Assembly (NCBI GenBank): GCA_030690945.1
Contig: JAUYFM010000067.1
Location: forward strand, 1-64,000
Source of the DNA: Smithellaceae bacterium
Lineage (GTDB): Bacteria; Desulfobacterota; Syntrophia; Syntrophales; Smithellaceae
Direction of reading: 5' to 3'
Length of the DNA stretch: 64,000 nt
A model generated the notes under the pieces. That model had not been told where the DNA came from, did not search any database, and was given only the letters and a program-made list of their open reading frames with translations. The translations under genes and the position numbers were made by a program. This document shows, in pieces, positions 8,678 to 18,967 of the stretch. Positions within the stretch are counted from its first letter, which is position 1. Each line of letters starts with the position of its first letter.

Positions 8678-9964
8678 ATGTCTTACGAATTCTTTATCAG
8701 CAGACGATACATGAGAGCGAAACGCAAGCAGGTTTTTGTTTCGATTATCACTTTTATATCGATTTTTGGCATTTTCCTGGGCGTAGCCGCGCTCATTATC
8801 GTACTGGCCGTCATGCACGGTTTTGAAGAAGATCTGCGGGCAAAAATTTTAGGCATCAAGTCTCATATTGAAGTCACTGCGGATATGGCCGGTCCGATAA
8901 AAAATTATACCGCCGTCCGCGAGGAAATCGATAAAATTCCGGGCGTTGTCGCGTCCACGCCCTTTATTTATACGCAGGCCATGATTCGCAGCGGCAACGG
9001 CGTCACCGGCGTCGTGATCCGCGGCCTGGATACCCAAACCGCGCCGAAAGTTCTCAATCTGGGAAAAATCCGGGAAGGCCAACTCGAATATCTCAATAAA
9101 ATTCCCGACGGCGTATTGAAAGAGCTGTCCGCCGAAGATAAAGGCCTGACCGGCATCATGATTGGCAAAGAAATGGCCCGGAATCTGGGACTTTTTCTTT
9201 ATAATCCCATCACCATCATTTCACCGACGGGCGGGATTGCCACACCGATGGGCATGGTGCCCCGCATGAAAAAATTTGTCGTGGTCGGAATTTTCGAATC
9301 GGGATTTTATGAATACGATTCCACACTGGCCTTTTTGTCTCTGAAAAGTTGCCAGGAATTCCTAGACATGGGCGATACGGTTTCAGGCGTGGATATCGTC
9401 GTTCATGATATCTATAAGGCGGATGTCATCGCCCGCAACATCCAGGGCAAGCTGGGCTTTCCCTTCTTTGCGCAAAACTGGATGCAGATGAATAAAAACC
9501 TGTTTTCAGCCCTGAAACTGGAGAAACGTGTCATGTTTATCATTCTAAGCTTGATTGTACTGGTAGCCGCCTTCAACATCATCAGCGCGCTCATCATGAT
9601 TGTTATGGAAAAGAGCAAGGATATCGCCATTTTAAAGTCTATGGGGGCAACCGCTGCCACGATCATGAAGATCTTTATTTATCAGGGACTGATCGTCGGC
9701 GTGGTCGGAACATTTTTCGGATGTATCGCCGGTCTCACCATCGCACTGAATTTGCAGAAAATTTCTCTTTTGGTGGAGAAAATTTTTAATTTTAAAATTC
9801 TGCCCGGCGACGTGTATTACTTAAGCGAACTTCCCTCGAAAGTGAATTATAGTGACGTGGTCGTTATTGTCATCGGCACGCTCACGATTTGTTTCCTGTC
9901 CACCATTTACCCTGCGCTGAGAGCTTCCAAACTGGATCCGGCGGAAGCCTTGAGATACGAATAA
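8678..9964 (+). CDS. lolC: lipoprotein-releasing ABC transporter permease (LolC/LolE family)
   Basis: An inner-membrane permease that extracts mature lipoproteins for transfer to LolA. It has the MacB/FtsX plan: one helix at about 24-46 after the FFISRRYMRAKR start, a large periplasmic domain to about residue 280, then three helices in the C-terminal third, ending in YPALRASKLDPAEALRYE. It is followed by lolD, and only one LolC/E-type gene is present. This suggests a homodimeric permease rather than the LolC-LolE pair of enteric bacteria. LolA is encoded at 32370-33077. Confidence 0.93.
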   Translation: MSYEFFISRRYMRAKRKQVFVSIITFISIFGIFLGVAALIIVLAVMHGFEEDLRAKILGIKSHIEVTADMAGPIKNYTAVREEIDKIPGVVASTPFIYTQAMIRSGNGVTGVVIRGLDTQTAPKVLNLGKIREGQLEYLNKIPDGVLKELSAEDKGLTGIMIGKEMARNLGLFLYNPITIISPTGGIATPMGMVPRMKKFVVVGIFESGFYEYDSTLAFLSLKSCQEFLDMGDTVSGVDIVVHDIYKADVIARNIQGKLGFPFFAQNWMQMNKNLFSALKLEKRVMFIILSLIVLVAAFNIISALIMIVMEKSKDIAILKSMGATAATIMKIFIYQGLIVGVVGTFFGCIAGLTIALNLQKISLLVEKIFNFKILPGDVYYLSELPSKVNYSDVVVIVIGTLTICFLSTIYPALRASKLDPAEALRYE

Positions 9965-9986
9965 TATACCGGACGCGACTGCTGAT

Positions 9987-10649
9987 ATGATACTACTTAC
10001 AAATTTATCGAAGACTTTTATAAAAGACGGCAACAAAATTGAAGTCTTGCGGAATTTAAATCTGGAGATTAAAAAAGGGGATTCCCTGGCTGTCGTTGGC
10101 GTTTCGGGAGCCGGCAAAAGTACGCTCATCCATATCTTGGGCACGCTGGATCATCCGACATCCGGCACACTTTCCATTGCCGGTAAAAATGTTTTTGAGT
10201 GGAGCGAAAAGAAAATCGCCGCGTTCCGCAATTCGACGATCGGTTTCGTCTTTCAATTAAATAATCTGCTGCCGGAGTTCAGCGCGCTGGAAAACACCAT
10301 GATGCCGGCTCTCATCAGCGGTATGCCGAAAAAACAGGCCAATGAAAAGGCGAACCAATTACTTGCGGAAGTCGGGCTGGAACATCGACTGAAACATAAA
10401 CCGGGCGAACTCTCCGGCGGAGAGCAGCAACGCGTGGCCATCGCCCGTGCTTTGGTGATGGAACCGGAAATTCTGCTGGCGGACGAACCGACAGGAAATC
10501 TTGACACGGAAACAGGAAAAAAGATAGAAGATATCCTGGTTAATTTAAATGCATTGAAAAAAATAACATTGATTGTAGTCACGCACAACAAACTGCTGGC
10601 CGACAGGATGTCCGGCAGAATCGGATTGCGCGACGGGAAGATTTTATGA
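9987..10649 (+). CDS. lolD: lipoprotein-releasing ABC transporter ATP-binding protein
   Basis: The 220-residue ATPase partner of the preceding permease. It has Walker [10 protein letters not shown] at about 39-47, signature [15 protein letters not shown] at about 143, and Walker [13 protein letters not shown]. The sequence is of the MacB/LolD/FtsE branch. The stop codon overlaps the bamA start in an ATGA arrangement, so lipoprotein release and outer-membrane assembly are translationally coupled. Confidence 0.95.
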   Translation: MILLTNLSKTFIKDGNKIEVLRNLNLEIKKGDSLAVVGVSGAGKSTLIHILGTLDHPTSGTLSIAGKNVFEWSEKKIAAFRNSTIGFVFQLNNLLPEFSALENTMMPALISGMPKKQANEKANQLLAEVGLEHRLKHKPGELSGGEQQRVAIARALVMEPEILLADEPTGNLDTETGKKIEDILVNLNALKKITLIVVTHNKLLADRMSGRIGLRDGKIL

Positions 10650-13297
10650 TTTCTAATAAAAACACATTCAAAATAATCTCAACCCTCTTTCTTTTTCTTC
10701 TTTGCTTTCTGGCAGAAGCCCAGGCCGAAAACCTCAAGAAAATAAGCATCCTGCCTTTTGACGTTCACGCAAGCGTCGAAGGCGGCACGTTGCAAAAATC
10801 CGTTTACAGTCACCTGGAAAAAGAATTCCAGCGGGAAAAGAAAATTGAAGTTGTAGCGGCAGGTGGTTATGCCAAAAGCAATGTTTTGCTTAATAAAGAC
10901 CAGGCCGTCGCAGCCGGGAAGGCCCTGGGGGTGGACTATGTGGTCACAGGCAGCATCACACAGTTCGGCGAGGCGCTGAACATCGACGTGCAAATTATCG
11001 ATATTACCCGAGAGACGATTTTACCGGCCGTGTCCATGCAGGGCAAGGGATCAGCGGGCTTGGAGGCGTTGGCGGGTGAACTGAAAACGGCAATACTGGA
11101 CCGCATGGGACTTTTGGATAAAATTGCACGGATTGATATCGCGGGCAACCGCAAAATCGGAGCAGACGCCATTAAACAGCAGCTTAAGAGCAAGGCCGGC
11201 AACCCTTTGAACGAAGAGGATATCACCGCTGATATTAAAGCCATTTTCAAGATGGGATTATTTGTGGATGTCAGCGCGCAAGTGACGACAGAGCCGCAAG
11301 GCAAAGTCATTACTTTCACCATTGCCGAAAAAGGACTGATATCGGAAATCCGGCTGATCGGCAACAAGAAACTGGACAAAGACGACATTCTGGGCGCCAT
11401 GACCGTCAAGACAAGACAAAGCCTCAATCAGGAAAAAATTAAAGAAGACATTCAAAAAATCAAGGCGCTTTATGACACCAAAGGGTATTACAATGCGGAA
11501 ATCAGCGACCGCCTGGAAAAAGACGGCCAAAAAGACATTGTCCTGATTCTGGACATTAAAGAGAATGACCGGGTCTATATCCGTTCCATCACGTTTGAGG
11601 GGAATGAATCTTTTTCCACAAAAGAGCTGGTCAAGATGATGACCTCGACAGAGCGCACCTTATTGGGCTTCATTACGGATACGGGCATCCTGCAAACCCA
11701 GCAGATCAAGCAGGATATTCAAAAATTAACCGCTTTTTATTTCAATAACGGTTTTGTCAACGCCCAGATCGGCGAACCGGCCATCACGCACGACGCCAAA
11801 GGCATTTATATCAAGATCATCGTCAAGGAAGGCAAGCGGTTCAAAATCGGTAACGTGGAAATTTCCGGAGATTACCTGGAAAAACCCAGAGTCGATCTAT
11901 TCACGCTTTTAAAAACAAAATCGGGAAACTACTATGATCGGGAAGCGATCTTGAAAGATATGGAAGCGATCACACTGGCCGCCAACGATGAAGGCTATGC
12001 GCACACCGATGTGAATCCCAAAATCACCTCTCGCGAAAAAGAACAACTGGTGGATGTGAACTTCCAGTTGACCAAAGGCAACCTTGTTCATATTGCCCGC
12101 ATCGGCATTTCAGGCAATACGACCACGCGTGACAAAGTTATCCGGCGGCAGCTGTCCATCGTGGAAGGGGATTTGTATTCCTCAAGCAAGCTGAAAAACA
12201 GTTATGCCAGTTTAAACCAGTTGCGTTATTTTGAAGAAGTGGACTTTCAGACGGAAAAGGCGCCGGATAACAAAATGGATGTTAATATCCGCGTCAAAGA
12301 AAAAAATACGGGCATGTTCATGATCGGCGCGGGTTACAGCGCCGTTGATCAGGCCGTGATCATGGCACAGGTCGTCCAGCAGAATTTTCTGGGTTACGGA
12401 CAGACGTTAAGCCTGAAAGCTTCCCTGGGTTCCAAGACCAATAATTACGAGTTGTCCTTTACCGAACCCTGGCTTTTTGATCTGCCGCTGTGGTGCAAAG
12501 CGGACATCTGGAAATACAAAAAGGAATACGATTCCTATACGCTGGATACACGCGGCACCGGAGTAACCCTGGGCTATCCGCTTTGGTGGAAAATTGTCGG
12601 CTATGCCGGCTATAAGCTGAGCATAGATAATATTCAGGACGTCAATCGGTCAACCGCCTCTTCCTATATCAAGGCCCAGGAAGGCGAAAGAACTACCAGC
12701 GCTCTAACCTTCACGCTCGCCTACGATACGACCAACGACAACATGTTTCCCAGCAAGGGAATCAAGACCAGTGTTTCCGTTCAACATGCGGGCACCCCTT
12801 TGGGCGGCAACACAAAGTTCACAAAATATTCGGGCGCCATTGCCGGTTATTACCCGCTCTTCTGGGATATTGTTATCAGCGCGAAAGGCCGAATCGGTTA
12901 TCTGCAGAACAATGATGACCGCGACGACAGAATTCCGATTTACGAAAGATATGTTCTGGGCGGCATCAACTCTCTGCGCGGTCTGCGCTACGTCGGCCCG
13001 ACCAATCCGGGAACCAGTGACGTAATCGGCGGCACCACCATGTTATCCTTCACCGCGGAAGTTGTTTTCCCCCTGATTAAAGACGCGGGCATAAAGGGCG
13101 TTTTATTTTATGATGCAGGCAATACCTGGAACGGCGGTTACTATGTCGATGACTTAAGAATGACTTGTGGCACGGGCATTCGCTGGCAATCCCCCATCGG
13201 ACCTTTGCGGCTGGAATACGGCTATGTACTGGATCGCAAGGGATTGAATGACGACTCGATGGGCCGCTTTGAATTCACCATCGGTATGTTCATGTAA
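10646..13297 (+). CDS. bamA: outer-membrane assembly factor BamA with an extra N-terminal TolB/FlgO-like domain
   Basis: The central subunit of the machine that folds outer-membrane beta-barrels. A signal peptide (about 1-27) precedes an extra domain at about 30-155 ([26 protein letters not shown]), which resembles the TolB-N/FlgO/CsgG-type fold. Five POTRA repeats follow at about 161-550 ([56 protein letters not shown]). The 16-strand barrel spans about 555-883, with the [10 protein letters not shown] lid-loop motif and a terminal aromatic-type strand. At 883 residues it is longer than E. coli BamA (810), and the difference is the N-terminal domain. It is coupled to lolD by ATGA and followed by skp. 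Confidence 0.95.
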   Translation: MISNKNTFKIISTLFLFLLCFLAEAQAENLKKISILPFDVHASVEGGTLQKSVYSHLEKEFQREKKIEVVAAGGYAKSNVLLNKDQAVAAGKALGVDYVVTGSITQFGEALNIDVQIIDITRETILPAVSMQGKGSAGLEALAGELKTAILDRMGLLDKIARIDIAGNRKIGADAIKQQLKSKAGNPLNEEDITADIKAIFKMGLFVDVSAQVTTEPQGKVITFTIAEKGLISEIRLIGNKKLDKDDILGAMTVKTRQSLNQEKIKEDIQKIKALYDTKGYYNAEISDRLEKDGQKDIVLILDIKENDRVYIRSITFEGNESFSTKELVKMMTSTERTLLGFITDTGILQTQQIKQDIQKLTAFYFNNGFVNAQIGEPAITHDAKGIYIKIIVKEGKRFKIGNVEISGDYLEKPRVDLFTLLKTKSGNYYDREAILKDMEAITLAANDEGYAHTDVNPKITSREKEQLVDVNFQLTKGNLVHIARIGISGNTTTRDKVIRRQLSIVEGDLYSSSKLKNSYASLNQLRYFEEVDFQTEKAPDNKMDVNIRVKEKNTGMFMIGAGYSAVDQAVIMAQVVQQNFLGYGQTLSLKASLGSKTNNYELSFTEPWLFDLPLWCKADIWKYKKEYDSYTLDTRGTGVTLGYPLWWKIVGYAGYKLSIDNIQDVNRSTASSYIKAQEGERTTSALTFTLAYDTTNDNMFPSKGIKTSVSVQHAGTPLGGNTKFTKYSGAIAGYYPLFWDIVISAKGRIGYLQNNDDRDDRIPIYERYVLGGINSLRGLRYVGPTNPGTSDVIGGTTMLSFTAEVVFPLIKDAGIKGVLFYDAGNTWNGGYYVDDLRMTCGTGIRWQSPIGPLRLEYGYVLDRKGLNDDSMGRFEFTIGMFM

Positions 13298-13362
13298 TAG
13301 AGCAAATGAAGACTGTCTTCACTGCTTGATAATAGACTAACCAACCGAGAGGAGATTTTAAA

Positions 13363-13893
13363 ATGAAAAAAAATATTTGTCTGATTGCAGGATTGGTCCT
13401 GCTCATTATGGTCTGGGCAAACACATCCTTTGCCGCAGATCGGATCGGTTTTATCAACATTCAGGAGATTATTCAAAGCTCGAACGCCGGCAAAAAAGCA
13501 GCCGAAGAATTTAAAAAGCTCGTGGATAAAAAGCAAGTAAACATCAAAGACATGGAAAACGAAGTCAAAAAGATGAAAGACGAACTTGACAAACAAGGCG
13601 CCATTCTGACAGCCGGCGCCCGCAGCGACAAGGAAGCCGCCTATCAGAGAAAATTGCGCGATTACCAGATCCTCGTCGATGACACCAACAAGGAGCTCCA
13701 GAAACGTGATCAGGAATATTCACAGAAAATAATTCCCGATATACTGAAAGTCGTCCGGGCCATTGCTGAAAAGGAAAAATATACTCTGATTCTGGATATC
13801 AGCACCATGCCGATGCCCTATCATGACAAGGCCAACGATATCAGCAAGAAAGTCATTGAAGACTTCAACAAAGCTCAAAGTACAAAAAAATAA
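13363..13893 (+). CDS. skp: periplasmic chaperone Skp/OmpH family
   Basis: A 176-residue secreted protein. The signal peptide ends at about residue 25 (NTSFA before ADRIGFIN), followed by the IGFINIQEIIQSS start typical of OmpH and long charged helices (about 45-130) that form the tentacles holding unfolded outer-membrane proteins. It lies directly after bamA and before lpxD, the canonical order. AGAGGAG lies upstream of ATG 13363. Confidence 0.93.
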   Translation: MKKNICLIAGLVLLIMVWANTSFAADRIGFINIQEIIQSSNAGKKAAEEFKKLVDKKQVNIKDMENEVKKMKDELDKQGAILTAGARSDKEAAYQRKLRDYQILVDDTNKELQKRDQEYSQKIIPDILKVVRAIAEKEKYTLILDISTMPMPYHDKANDISKKVIEDFNKAQSTKK

Positions 13894-13908
13894 CCTTCGT
13901 TGAACGAA

Positions 13909-14952
13909 ATGAAAAAAAGTATTCAGGAAATAGCCGCCATGATCGGCGGCGCCGTCCTCGGCGACGATAAGAGGGTGATCAGGAATATCCGGCCGATTGA
14001 CGAAGCAGGCATTGATGATCTGACCTTTATCGCCAATCCGAAATATTATAAAATGCTGGAAACGACACGCGCGGCGGCCATCCTCGTACCGCCCGGAACC
14101 GTCGAACCAGATAAAAATCTGATTGTCGTAGCCGACCCCTACGCGGCCTTTGGGAAGCTCCTGGCAGTGTTTTATCCGGTCGATCATGGCCCGATCGGCG
14201 TCCATCCTGCTGCTTATATCGAAGAAGGCGCCTGGGTCTCACAAGAGGCGACCGTCTTGCCCCGGGCTTTCGTAAGCTCGGGCGCCCGCATCGAAAAAGG
14301 CGCGGTTATATACCCCGGCGTGTTTATCGGCCGCAACACATCCGTCGGCGAAGATTCGATCCTTTACGCCAATGTCAGTGTTTATCAAAACTGCATCATT
14401 GGCCGCCGCGTGATTCTTCATTCCGGCGTCGTCATCGGCGCGGACGGTTTCGGCTTTGCCGCGCCCGGCGCGGGCAACGCCAAAATTCCACAGGTCGGCA
14501 TCGTTCAAATTGACGATGACGTGGAGCTTGGCGCCAACACCACCGTTGACCGGGCCACCCTGGGTAAAACCTGGATTCAACGGAACGTGAAGGTTGATAA
14601 TCTTGTTCAGATTGCACACAATGTCGTTATCGGCGAAAATTCGGCCATTGCCGCCCAGACTGGTATTTCGGGGTCCACCAAAATAGGGCGCAGCGTCATC
14701 ATCGGTGGACAGGTCGGCATTGTCGGGCATATTTCCATCGGAGATCATGCCATGATCGGCGCCTCCTCGGGCATTCACAAGGATATCCCCGCAGGCCAGG
14801 TTGGCGGCGGAAGGCCGTTTCTTCCCTACAAAGAATGGCTGAAAGTAGAATCCAGCAAGGTCAAACTTCCGGAAATGCGTGCAAAATTGACACAACTGAT
14901 CAAACAAGTGGAACAACTTGAAGCAAAAATAAATAAACCAGGTGAAAATTAA
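13909..14952 (+). CDS. lpxD: LpxD, UDP-3-O/N-acylglucosamine N-acyltransferase
   Basis: The third step of lipid A synthesis, adding the N-2 acyl chain from acyl-ACP. The N-terminal uridine-binding domain is followed by a left-handed beta-helix of hexapeptide repeats, with the catalytic His in [25 protein letters not shown]-terminal helical extension reads [14 protein letters not shown]. About 347 residues is the family length. I prefer ATG 13909, which opens with the family-like [14 protein letters not shown], over TTG 13900. The next gene is lpxA with no fabZ between them. Confidence 0.95.
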   Translation: MKKSIQEIAAMIGGAVLGDDKRVIRNIRPIDEAGIDDLTFIANPKYYKMLETTRAAAILVPPGTVEPDKNLIVVADPYAAFGKLLAVFYPVDHGPIGVHPAAYIEEGAWVSQEATVLPRAFVSSGARIEKGAVIYPGVFIGRNTSVGEDSILYANVSVYQNCIIGRRVILHSGVVIGADGFGFAAPGAGNAKIPQVGIVQIDDDVELGANTTVDRATLGKTWIQRNVKVDNLVQIAHNVVIGENSAIAAQTGISGSTKIGRSVIIGGQVGIVGHISIGDHAMIGASSGIHKDIPAGQVGGGRPFLPYKEWLKVESSKVKLPEMRAKLTQLIKQVEQLEAKINKPGEN

Positions 14953-14953
14953 A

Positions 14954-15727
14954 ATGAAAATTCATCCTACAGCAATTATCGCAGCGGACGCCCAGTTGGA
15001 AGACGGCGTAGAAATCGGCCCTTACTGCATTATCGGCAGCGACGTTAAGATCGGGAAAAATACAATCATCGGTCCACACACCGTAATTGATAATTACACG
15101 CGGATTGGCGAAAGCTGTCACATCTTTCAATTCTGCTCCATTGGGGCTCCTCCCCAGGATCTTAAATTCGGTGGGGAAAAAACTACCGTAATTATTGGAA
15201 ATTTTAATACAATCCGGGAATATGTCAGCATCCATCGTGGCACAAGCGCCGATACCGGCATGACAATCATGGGTGATCATAATCTGCTGATGGCCTATGT
15301 CCACATTGCTCATAATTGCAAATTAGGCAATAATGTCATCATCGGCAATTCGACGGGACTGGCCGGACATGTTCATGTTGAAGATTATGCGATTATCAGC
15401 CCGCTGAGCGGCGTCCATCAATTCTGTCGTATCGGCGCACACTGTATCGTTGGCGGCGCATCCGCCGTGGTCAAGGACATTCCGCCTTATGCAATGGCCA
15501 ACGGTAATCGAGCCACGCTATTCGGCCTGAATATGATCGGTCTTCAAAGACGTAATTTTCCAGAAAGCGCCATTGCCGGCCTCAAACAAGCCTATCGCAT
15601 TATTTTCCGTTCCGATCTTCTCCTGGAAGAAGCGTTGGAAAAGGCCCGGACAGAAGTAGAAGACTGCCCCGAAGTTCGGCACTTTATCAACTTTATTCAA
15701 GAATCAAAAAGAAGCATTTGCCGCTAG
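14954..15727 (+). CDS. lpxA: LpxA, UDP-(2-acetamido) sugar 3-acyltransferase
   Basis: Catalyses the first lipid A step, transfer of a 3-hydroxyacyl chain from ACP to position 3 of the UDP-sugar. It has hexapeptide beta-helix repeats, the catalytic His in [17 protein letters not shown], and the C-terminal helical domain from about [17 protein letters not shown] 14954 is chosen over GTG 14942 because AGGTG sits at the right distance and the protein then begins MKIHPTAII. The gnnA-gnnB pair follows, so the preferred acceptor may be the 3-amino sugar UDP-GlcNAc3N, giving an amide instead of an ester. That is inference from context. Confidence 0.95.
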   Translation: MKIHPTAIIAADAQLEDGVEIGPYCIIGSDVKIGKNTIIGPHTVIDNYTRIGESCHIFQFCSIGAPPQDLKFGGEKTTVIIGNFNTIREYVSIHRGTSADTGMTIMGDHNLLMAYVHIAHNCKLGNNVIIGNSTGLAGHVHVEDYAIISPLSGVHQFCRIGAHCIVGGASAVVKDIPPYAMANGNRATLFGLNMIGLQRRNFPESAIAGLKQAYRIIFRSDLLLEEALEKARTEVEDCPEVRHFINFIQESKRSICR

Positions 15728-15737
15728 AGAGAGAAAA

Positions 15738-16694
15738 ATGACAACAGAAAAAAATATTCGAGTGGGCGTGGTCGGCATTGGTCATCTCGGCAGTTATCAT
15801 TTGCAGAAATACGCCAAAATAGACTCCTGCAAAATCACGGCCGTGTCTGATACGCAGCTTGAACGGGCACAGAAGGCCGCCGGTCTTTATGCCTGCTCGG
15901 CTTTTACGGACCATCGGGACATGATCGGCCTCGTTGACGCCGTGAGTATTGCCGTCCCGACGGGTTTTCATTACGCTGTCGCCAGAGATTTTCTGGCCGC
16001 GGGCGTTGATGTGCTGATTGAAAAACCCATATGTGCGACTCTCGAAGAAGCTGATGAACTCCTCAGACTTACCGAAAAAAACAAACTGATCCTGCAAGTG
16101 GGATTTGTGGAACGATTTAATCCGGCCATCATGGCGCTTGACTCCGTAATTACGCGGCCGCTGTTCATTGAAGTGCATCGCCTGCATCCCTTCTTTGAAC
16201 GCGGCACCGATGTGGATGTGATTCTGGATTTAATGATTCACGATCTGGACTTAATCCTGAAATTCGTCAATGCGCCGCTCGCCAGCGTGGAAGCGGTAGG
16301 GGTTCCCGTTCTTTCGGACAAAATCGACATCTCCAATGTCCGTCTATCGTTTACCACCGGCTGCATCGCTAACATCACCGCCAGCCGCATCAGCGCCAAG
16401 ACCATGCAGAAAATCCGTTTTTTCGGCCCGGAAGGCTACCACTCCGTGGACTGTCAAAAAAGGGAAGTCCTGTCGCTCAGTAAAATCGTCAACGGCGACG
16501 GCAAGCAGCAAATCGTTCAAAACCATATTGATGTGGGCAGCCACGATCCCCTGGAGGAAGAAGTCCGCTCATTCGTCAGCGCCGTCCTGACCCGCTCCAA
16601 ACCGCTGGTATCCGGCGAGGACGGCCGCCGGTCTCTGGCGCTGGCCATAGAAATTCTTCAAAAAATGAAAACACATGAGGACATCCAATTATGA
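15738..16694 (+). CDS. gnnA: Gfo/Idh/MocA oxidoreductase, probable GnnA (UDP-GlcNAc 3-dehydrogenase)
   Basis: A 318-residue NAD-dependent oxidoreductase. It has a Rossmann motif [13 protein letters not shown] at about 8-20 and the family EKP motif in [15 protein letters not shown] with the catalytic Lys. [11 protein letters not shown] is typical of the sugar-binding half. Position is the main argument for the name: in Acidithiobacillus ferrooxidans, gnnA and gnnB, between lpxA and lpxB, turn UDP-GlcNAc into UDP-GlcNAc3N. GnnA oxidises the 3-OH to a ketone. Here the same class of gene sits in the same slot and overlaps the aminotransferase by 4 nt (ATGA). The family is certain; the exact substrate is inferred. 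Confidence 0.8.
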   Translation: MTTEKNIRVGVVGIGHLGSYHLQKYAKIDSCKITAVSDTQLERAQKAAGLYACSAFTDHRDMIGLVDAVSIAVPTGFHYAVARDFLAAGVDVLIEKPICATLEEADELLRLTEKNKLILQVGFVERFNPAIMALDSVITRPLFIEVHRLHPFFERGTDVDVILDLMIHDLDLILKFVNAPLASVEAVGVPVLSDKIDISNVRLSFTTGCIANITASRISAKTMQKIRFFGPEGYHSVDCQKREVLSLSKIVNGDGKQQIVQNHIDVGSHDPLEEEVRSFVSAVLTRSKPLVSGEDGRRSLALAIEILQKMKTHEDIQL

Positions 16695-17785
16695 TCCCGA
16701 TGGTTGATTTAAAAAGACAATACGCCCGGCTGAAAAACGAAATCGACCAAGCCGTGGGGCAGGCACTGGAACAGACGCAATTTATTCTGGGACCGAACGT
16801 CTCTGCACTGGAGGCGGAAATCGCCGCCTACCACGGTCTGCCTTATGCCGTAGGATGCGCCAACGGCACGGACGCTCTGCTTCTGGCCCTGCGCGCCTGC
16901 GGGATCGGCCCAGGCGACGAAGTCATCACCACGCCCTTCACCTTCATCGCCACCGCGGAAGTGGTCGCGCTCGTGGGCGCCAAACCGGTCTTTGTCGATA
17001 TTTGCCCGGACACTTTTAACATTGATCCCGGCAAGATCGCCGCTAAAATTACATCCCGGACCAAAGCCGTCATTCCCGTCCATTTATTCGGCCATCCCGC
17101 CGATATGGACCCGATTATAGACATCGCACGGAAACATCATCTGAAAGTCATTGAAGATTGCGCACAGGCTTTTGGCGCAACGTATCAGGGACAAACCGTC
17201 GGCACCATGGGCGACGTCGGCTGTTTCAGCTTTTTCCCCAGCAAAAATCTCGGTTGTTACGGCGACGGCGGTATCGCGATCACGCACGACGAGGAAATCG
17301 CCTCAAAAATTAAAATGCTCCGCAACCACGGCAGTGCGGTGCGGTATTACCATTCCGAAGTCGGTTACAACAGCCGGCTCGATGAAATCCAGGCCGCCAT
17401 TCTCCGCGTCAAGCTGCCTCAAATCGACACGGCCAATGACGCCCGCCGCGAAAATGCCGCCGCCTATTGCCAGGCCATGGCCGGAAAAGATATCGTGCTG
17501 CCCTCGGAACGTCCCGGCTGCAAACATGTGTATCATCAGTTTACCATCCGCACTAAAAACCGCCAGACCATTGCCGACGCGCTTCAAGGCGCGGGAAGTG
17601 CCTCCGCCGTTTACTACCCGGTCCCCCTGCATCAGCAGGACGTCTTTCTCAAAATGTATGACCTGAAAGAAAACCTGAGCGTCAGTGAAACCTGCGCCCA
17701 TGAAGTTCTTTCACTGCCGATGTTTCCGGAACTGACACCGGAAGAAATCAGGCTGATAACCGATGTGGTCAATAATGTCCGTTGA
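16691..17785 (+). CDS. gnnB: DegT/DnrJ/EryC1 aminotransferase, probable GnnB
   Basis: A PLP-dependent sugar aminotransferase of 364 residues, opening with [12 protein letters not shown]. It has [28 protein letters not shown], the DCAQAFGA motif and the PLP lysine in [14 protein letters not shown]. As GnnB it would transfer an amino group from glutamate to the 3-keto sugar made by the preceding protein, giving UDP-2-acetamido-3-amino-2,3-dideoxyglucose for lipid A. The alternative is an aminotransferase for O-antigen sugars, but its place between lpxA and lpxB argues for lipid A. It overlaps both neighbours. Confidence 0.8.
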   Translation: MIPMVDLKRQYARLKNEIDQAVGQALEQTQFILGPNVSALEAEIAAYHGLPYAVGCANGTDALLLALRACGIGPGDEVITTPFTFIATAEVVALVGAKPVFVDICPDTFNIDPGKIAAKITSRTKAVIPVHLFGHPADMDPIIDIARKHHLKVIEDCAQAFGATYQGQTVGTMGDVGCFSFFPSKNLGCYGDGGIAITHDEEIASKIKMLRNHGSAVRYYHSEVGYNSRLDEIQAAILRVKLPQIDTANDARRENAAAYCQAMAGKDIVLPSERPGCKHVYHQFTIRTKNRQTIADALQGAGSASAVYYPVPLHQQDVFLKMYDLKENLSVSETCAHEVLSLPMFPELTPEEIRLITDVVNNVR

Positions 17786-18959
17786 AAAAAGTAATACAAA
17801 GATAAACGTGGCCGCAGTAAGCGGGCATGCTCCGAAGGTGATGATCGTCGCCGGAGAGGCCTCCGGCGATCTGCATGGCTCCTTTCTGGTCCGGGAAATG
17901 CTCGCCATTAATCCATCCCTACACTTCTACGGCATTGGCGGCAACAAAATGAAAGAAGCGGGCGTGAGGCTTTTGGCTTTCGCAGCGGATATTGCCGTGG
18001 TCGGCGTTACGGAAGTATTTTCAAAAATCGGCACGTTTATTAAAATCAACGCCAAAATAAGAAAATCCATGGACCAGTTAAAACCGAATCTGGTTATTCT
18101 GATTGATTTTCCCGATTTCAACCTGAATATCGTGGCCCGGGCCGCCCGAAAAAGAAATATTAAAATATTTTACTATATCAGTCCGCAGGTTTGGGCATGG
18201 CGCGGAGGACGAGTCGAGCAAATTAAAAGGCTGGTCGACAGGATGGTCGTTATTCTGCCGTTTGAAGTCGATTTTTACGCCGCGCGCGGATTCGCTGTCC
18301 ATTATGTAGGCCATCCCCTGCGGGATACGGTGAAAACCTCATTTACCAAATCTCAAGCCAGGCTTCATTTCGGTCTTTCCGAAAAGCAAACGACCATTGG
18401 CCTGGTGCCGGGCAGCCGGACGGCGGAAATCACCAGGCTTTTGCCGGAAATGATGCGGGCGGCGCAAATCATTTCTAAAAAGATACCGGATGCGCAATAC
18501 ATCCTGCCCCTGGCGGACACGCTGGAAGAAAAAATCGCCGCCGGGATCATTGCCTCTTCCGGTCTGAGCGTCAAAATTGTCTCGGGACGCACGTATGACG
18601 TTCTTGCCTGCTGCGATCTGGCTATTGTGACGTCCGGAACGGCAACGCTGGAAACCGGCCTGATGGGCGTGCCCATGATTATCATTTACAAGCTGTCGCC
18701 TTTTTCGGCGGCAATCGGCAGAATGATCATCAAGCCGCAGCATATCGGCCTGGTCAATATCATTGCCGGCAAAGCCGTTGTCCCGGAATTGCTTCAACAG
18801 GACGCCAACGGCCCGCGTATCGCATCCGAGGCTCTGGCTATTTTATTAAACGATGAAAAAAAGAAGGAAATTATCACCGAGCTTCAGAACATCCGCGCCA
18901 AATTGGGCGAACCCGGCGCCGCCAGAAGAGCTGCGCAAATTGCCTGCGATATGATATAG
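17763..18959 (+). CDS. lpxB: lipid-A-disaccharide synthase LpxB
   Basis: A glycosyltransferase that condenses UDP-2,3-diacylglucosamine with lipid X to form the disaccharide backbone of lipid A. Motifs include [14 protein letters not shown] (about 25-38), the [12 protein letters not shown] segment, [18 protein letters not shown] and [19 protein letters not shown]. The 398-residue frame starts at ATG 17763; ATG 17775 is equally possible, and both overlap gnnB. About 15 residues precede the conserved start. Confidence 0.95.
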   Translation: MWSIMSVEKSNTKINVAAVSGHAPKVMIVAGEASGDLHGSFLVREMLAINPSLHFYGIGGNKMKEAGVRLLAFAADIAVVGVTEVFSKIGTFIKINAKIRKSMDQLKPNLVILIDFPDFNLNIVARAARKRNIKIFYYISPQVWAWRGGRVEQIKRLVDRMVVILPFEVDFYAARGFAVHYVGHPLRDTVKTSFTKSQARLHFGLSEKQTTIGLVPGSRTAEITRLLPEMMRAAQIISKKIPDAQYILPLADTLEEKIAAGIIASSGLSVKIVSGRTYDVLACCDLAIVTSGTATLETGLMGVPMIIIYKLSPFSAAIGRMIIKPQHIGLVNIIAGKAVVPELLQQDANGPRIASEALAILLNDEKKKEIITELQNIRAKLGEPGAARRAAQIACDMI

Positions 18960-18967
18960 GATCAACT

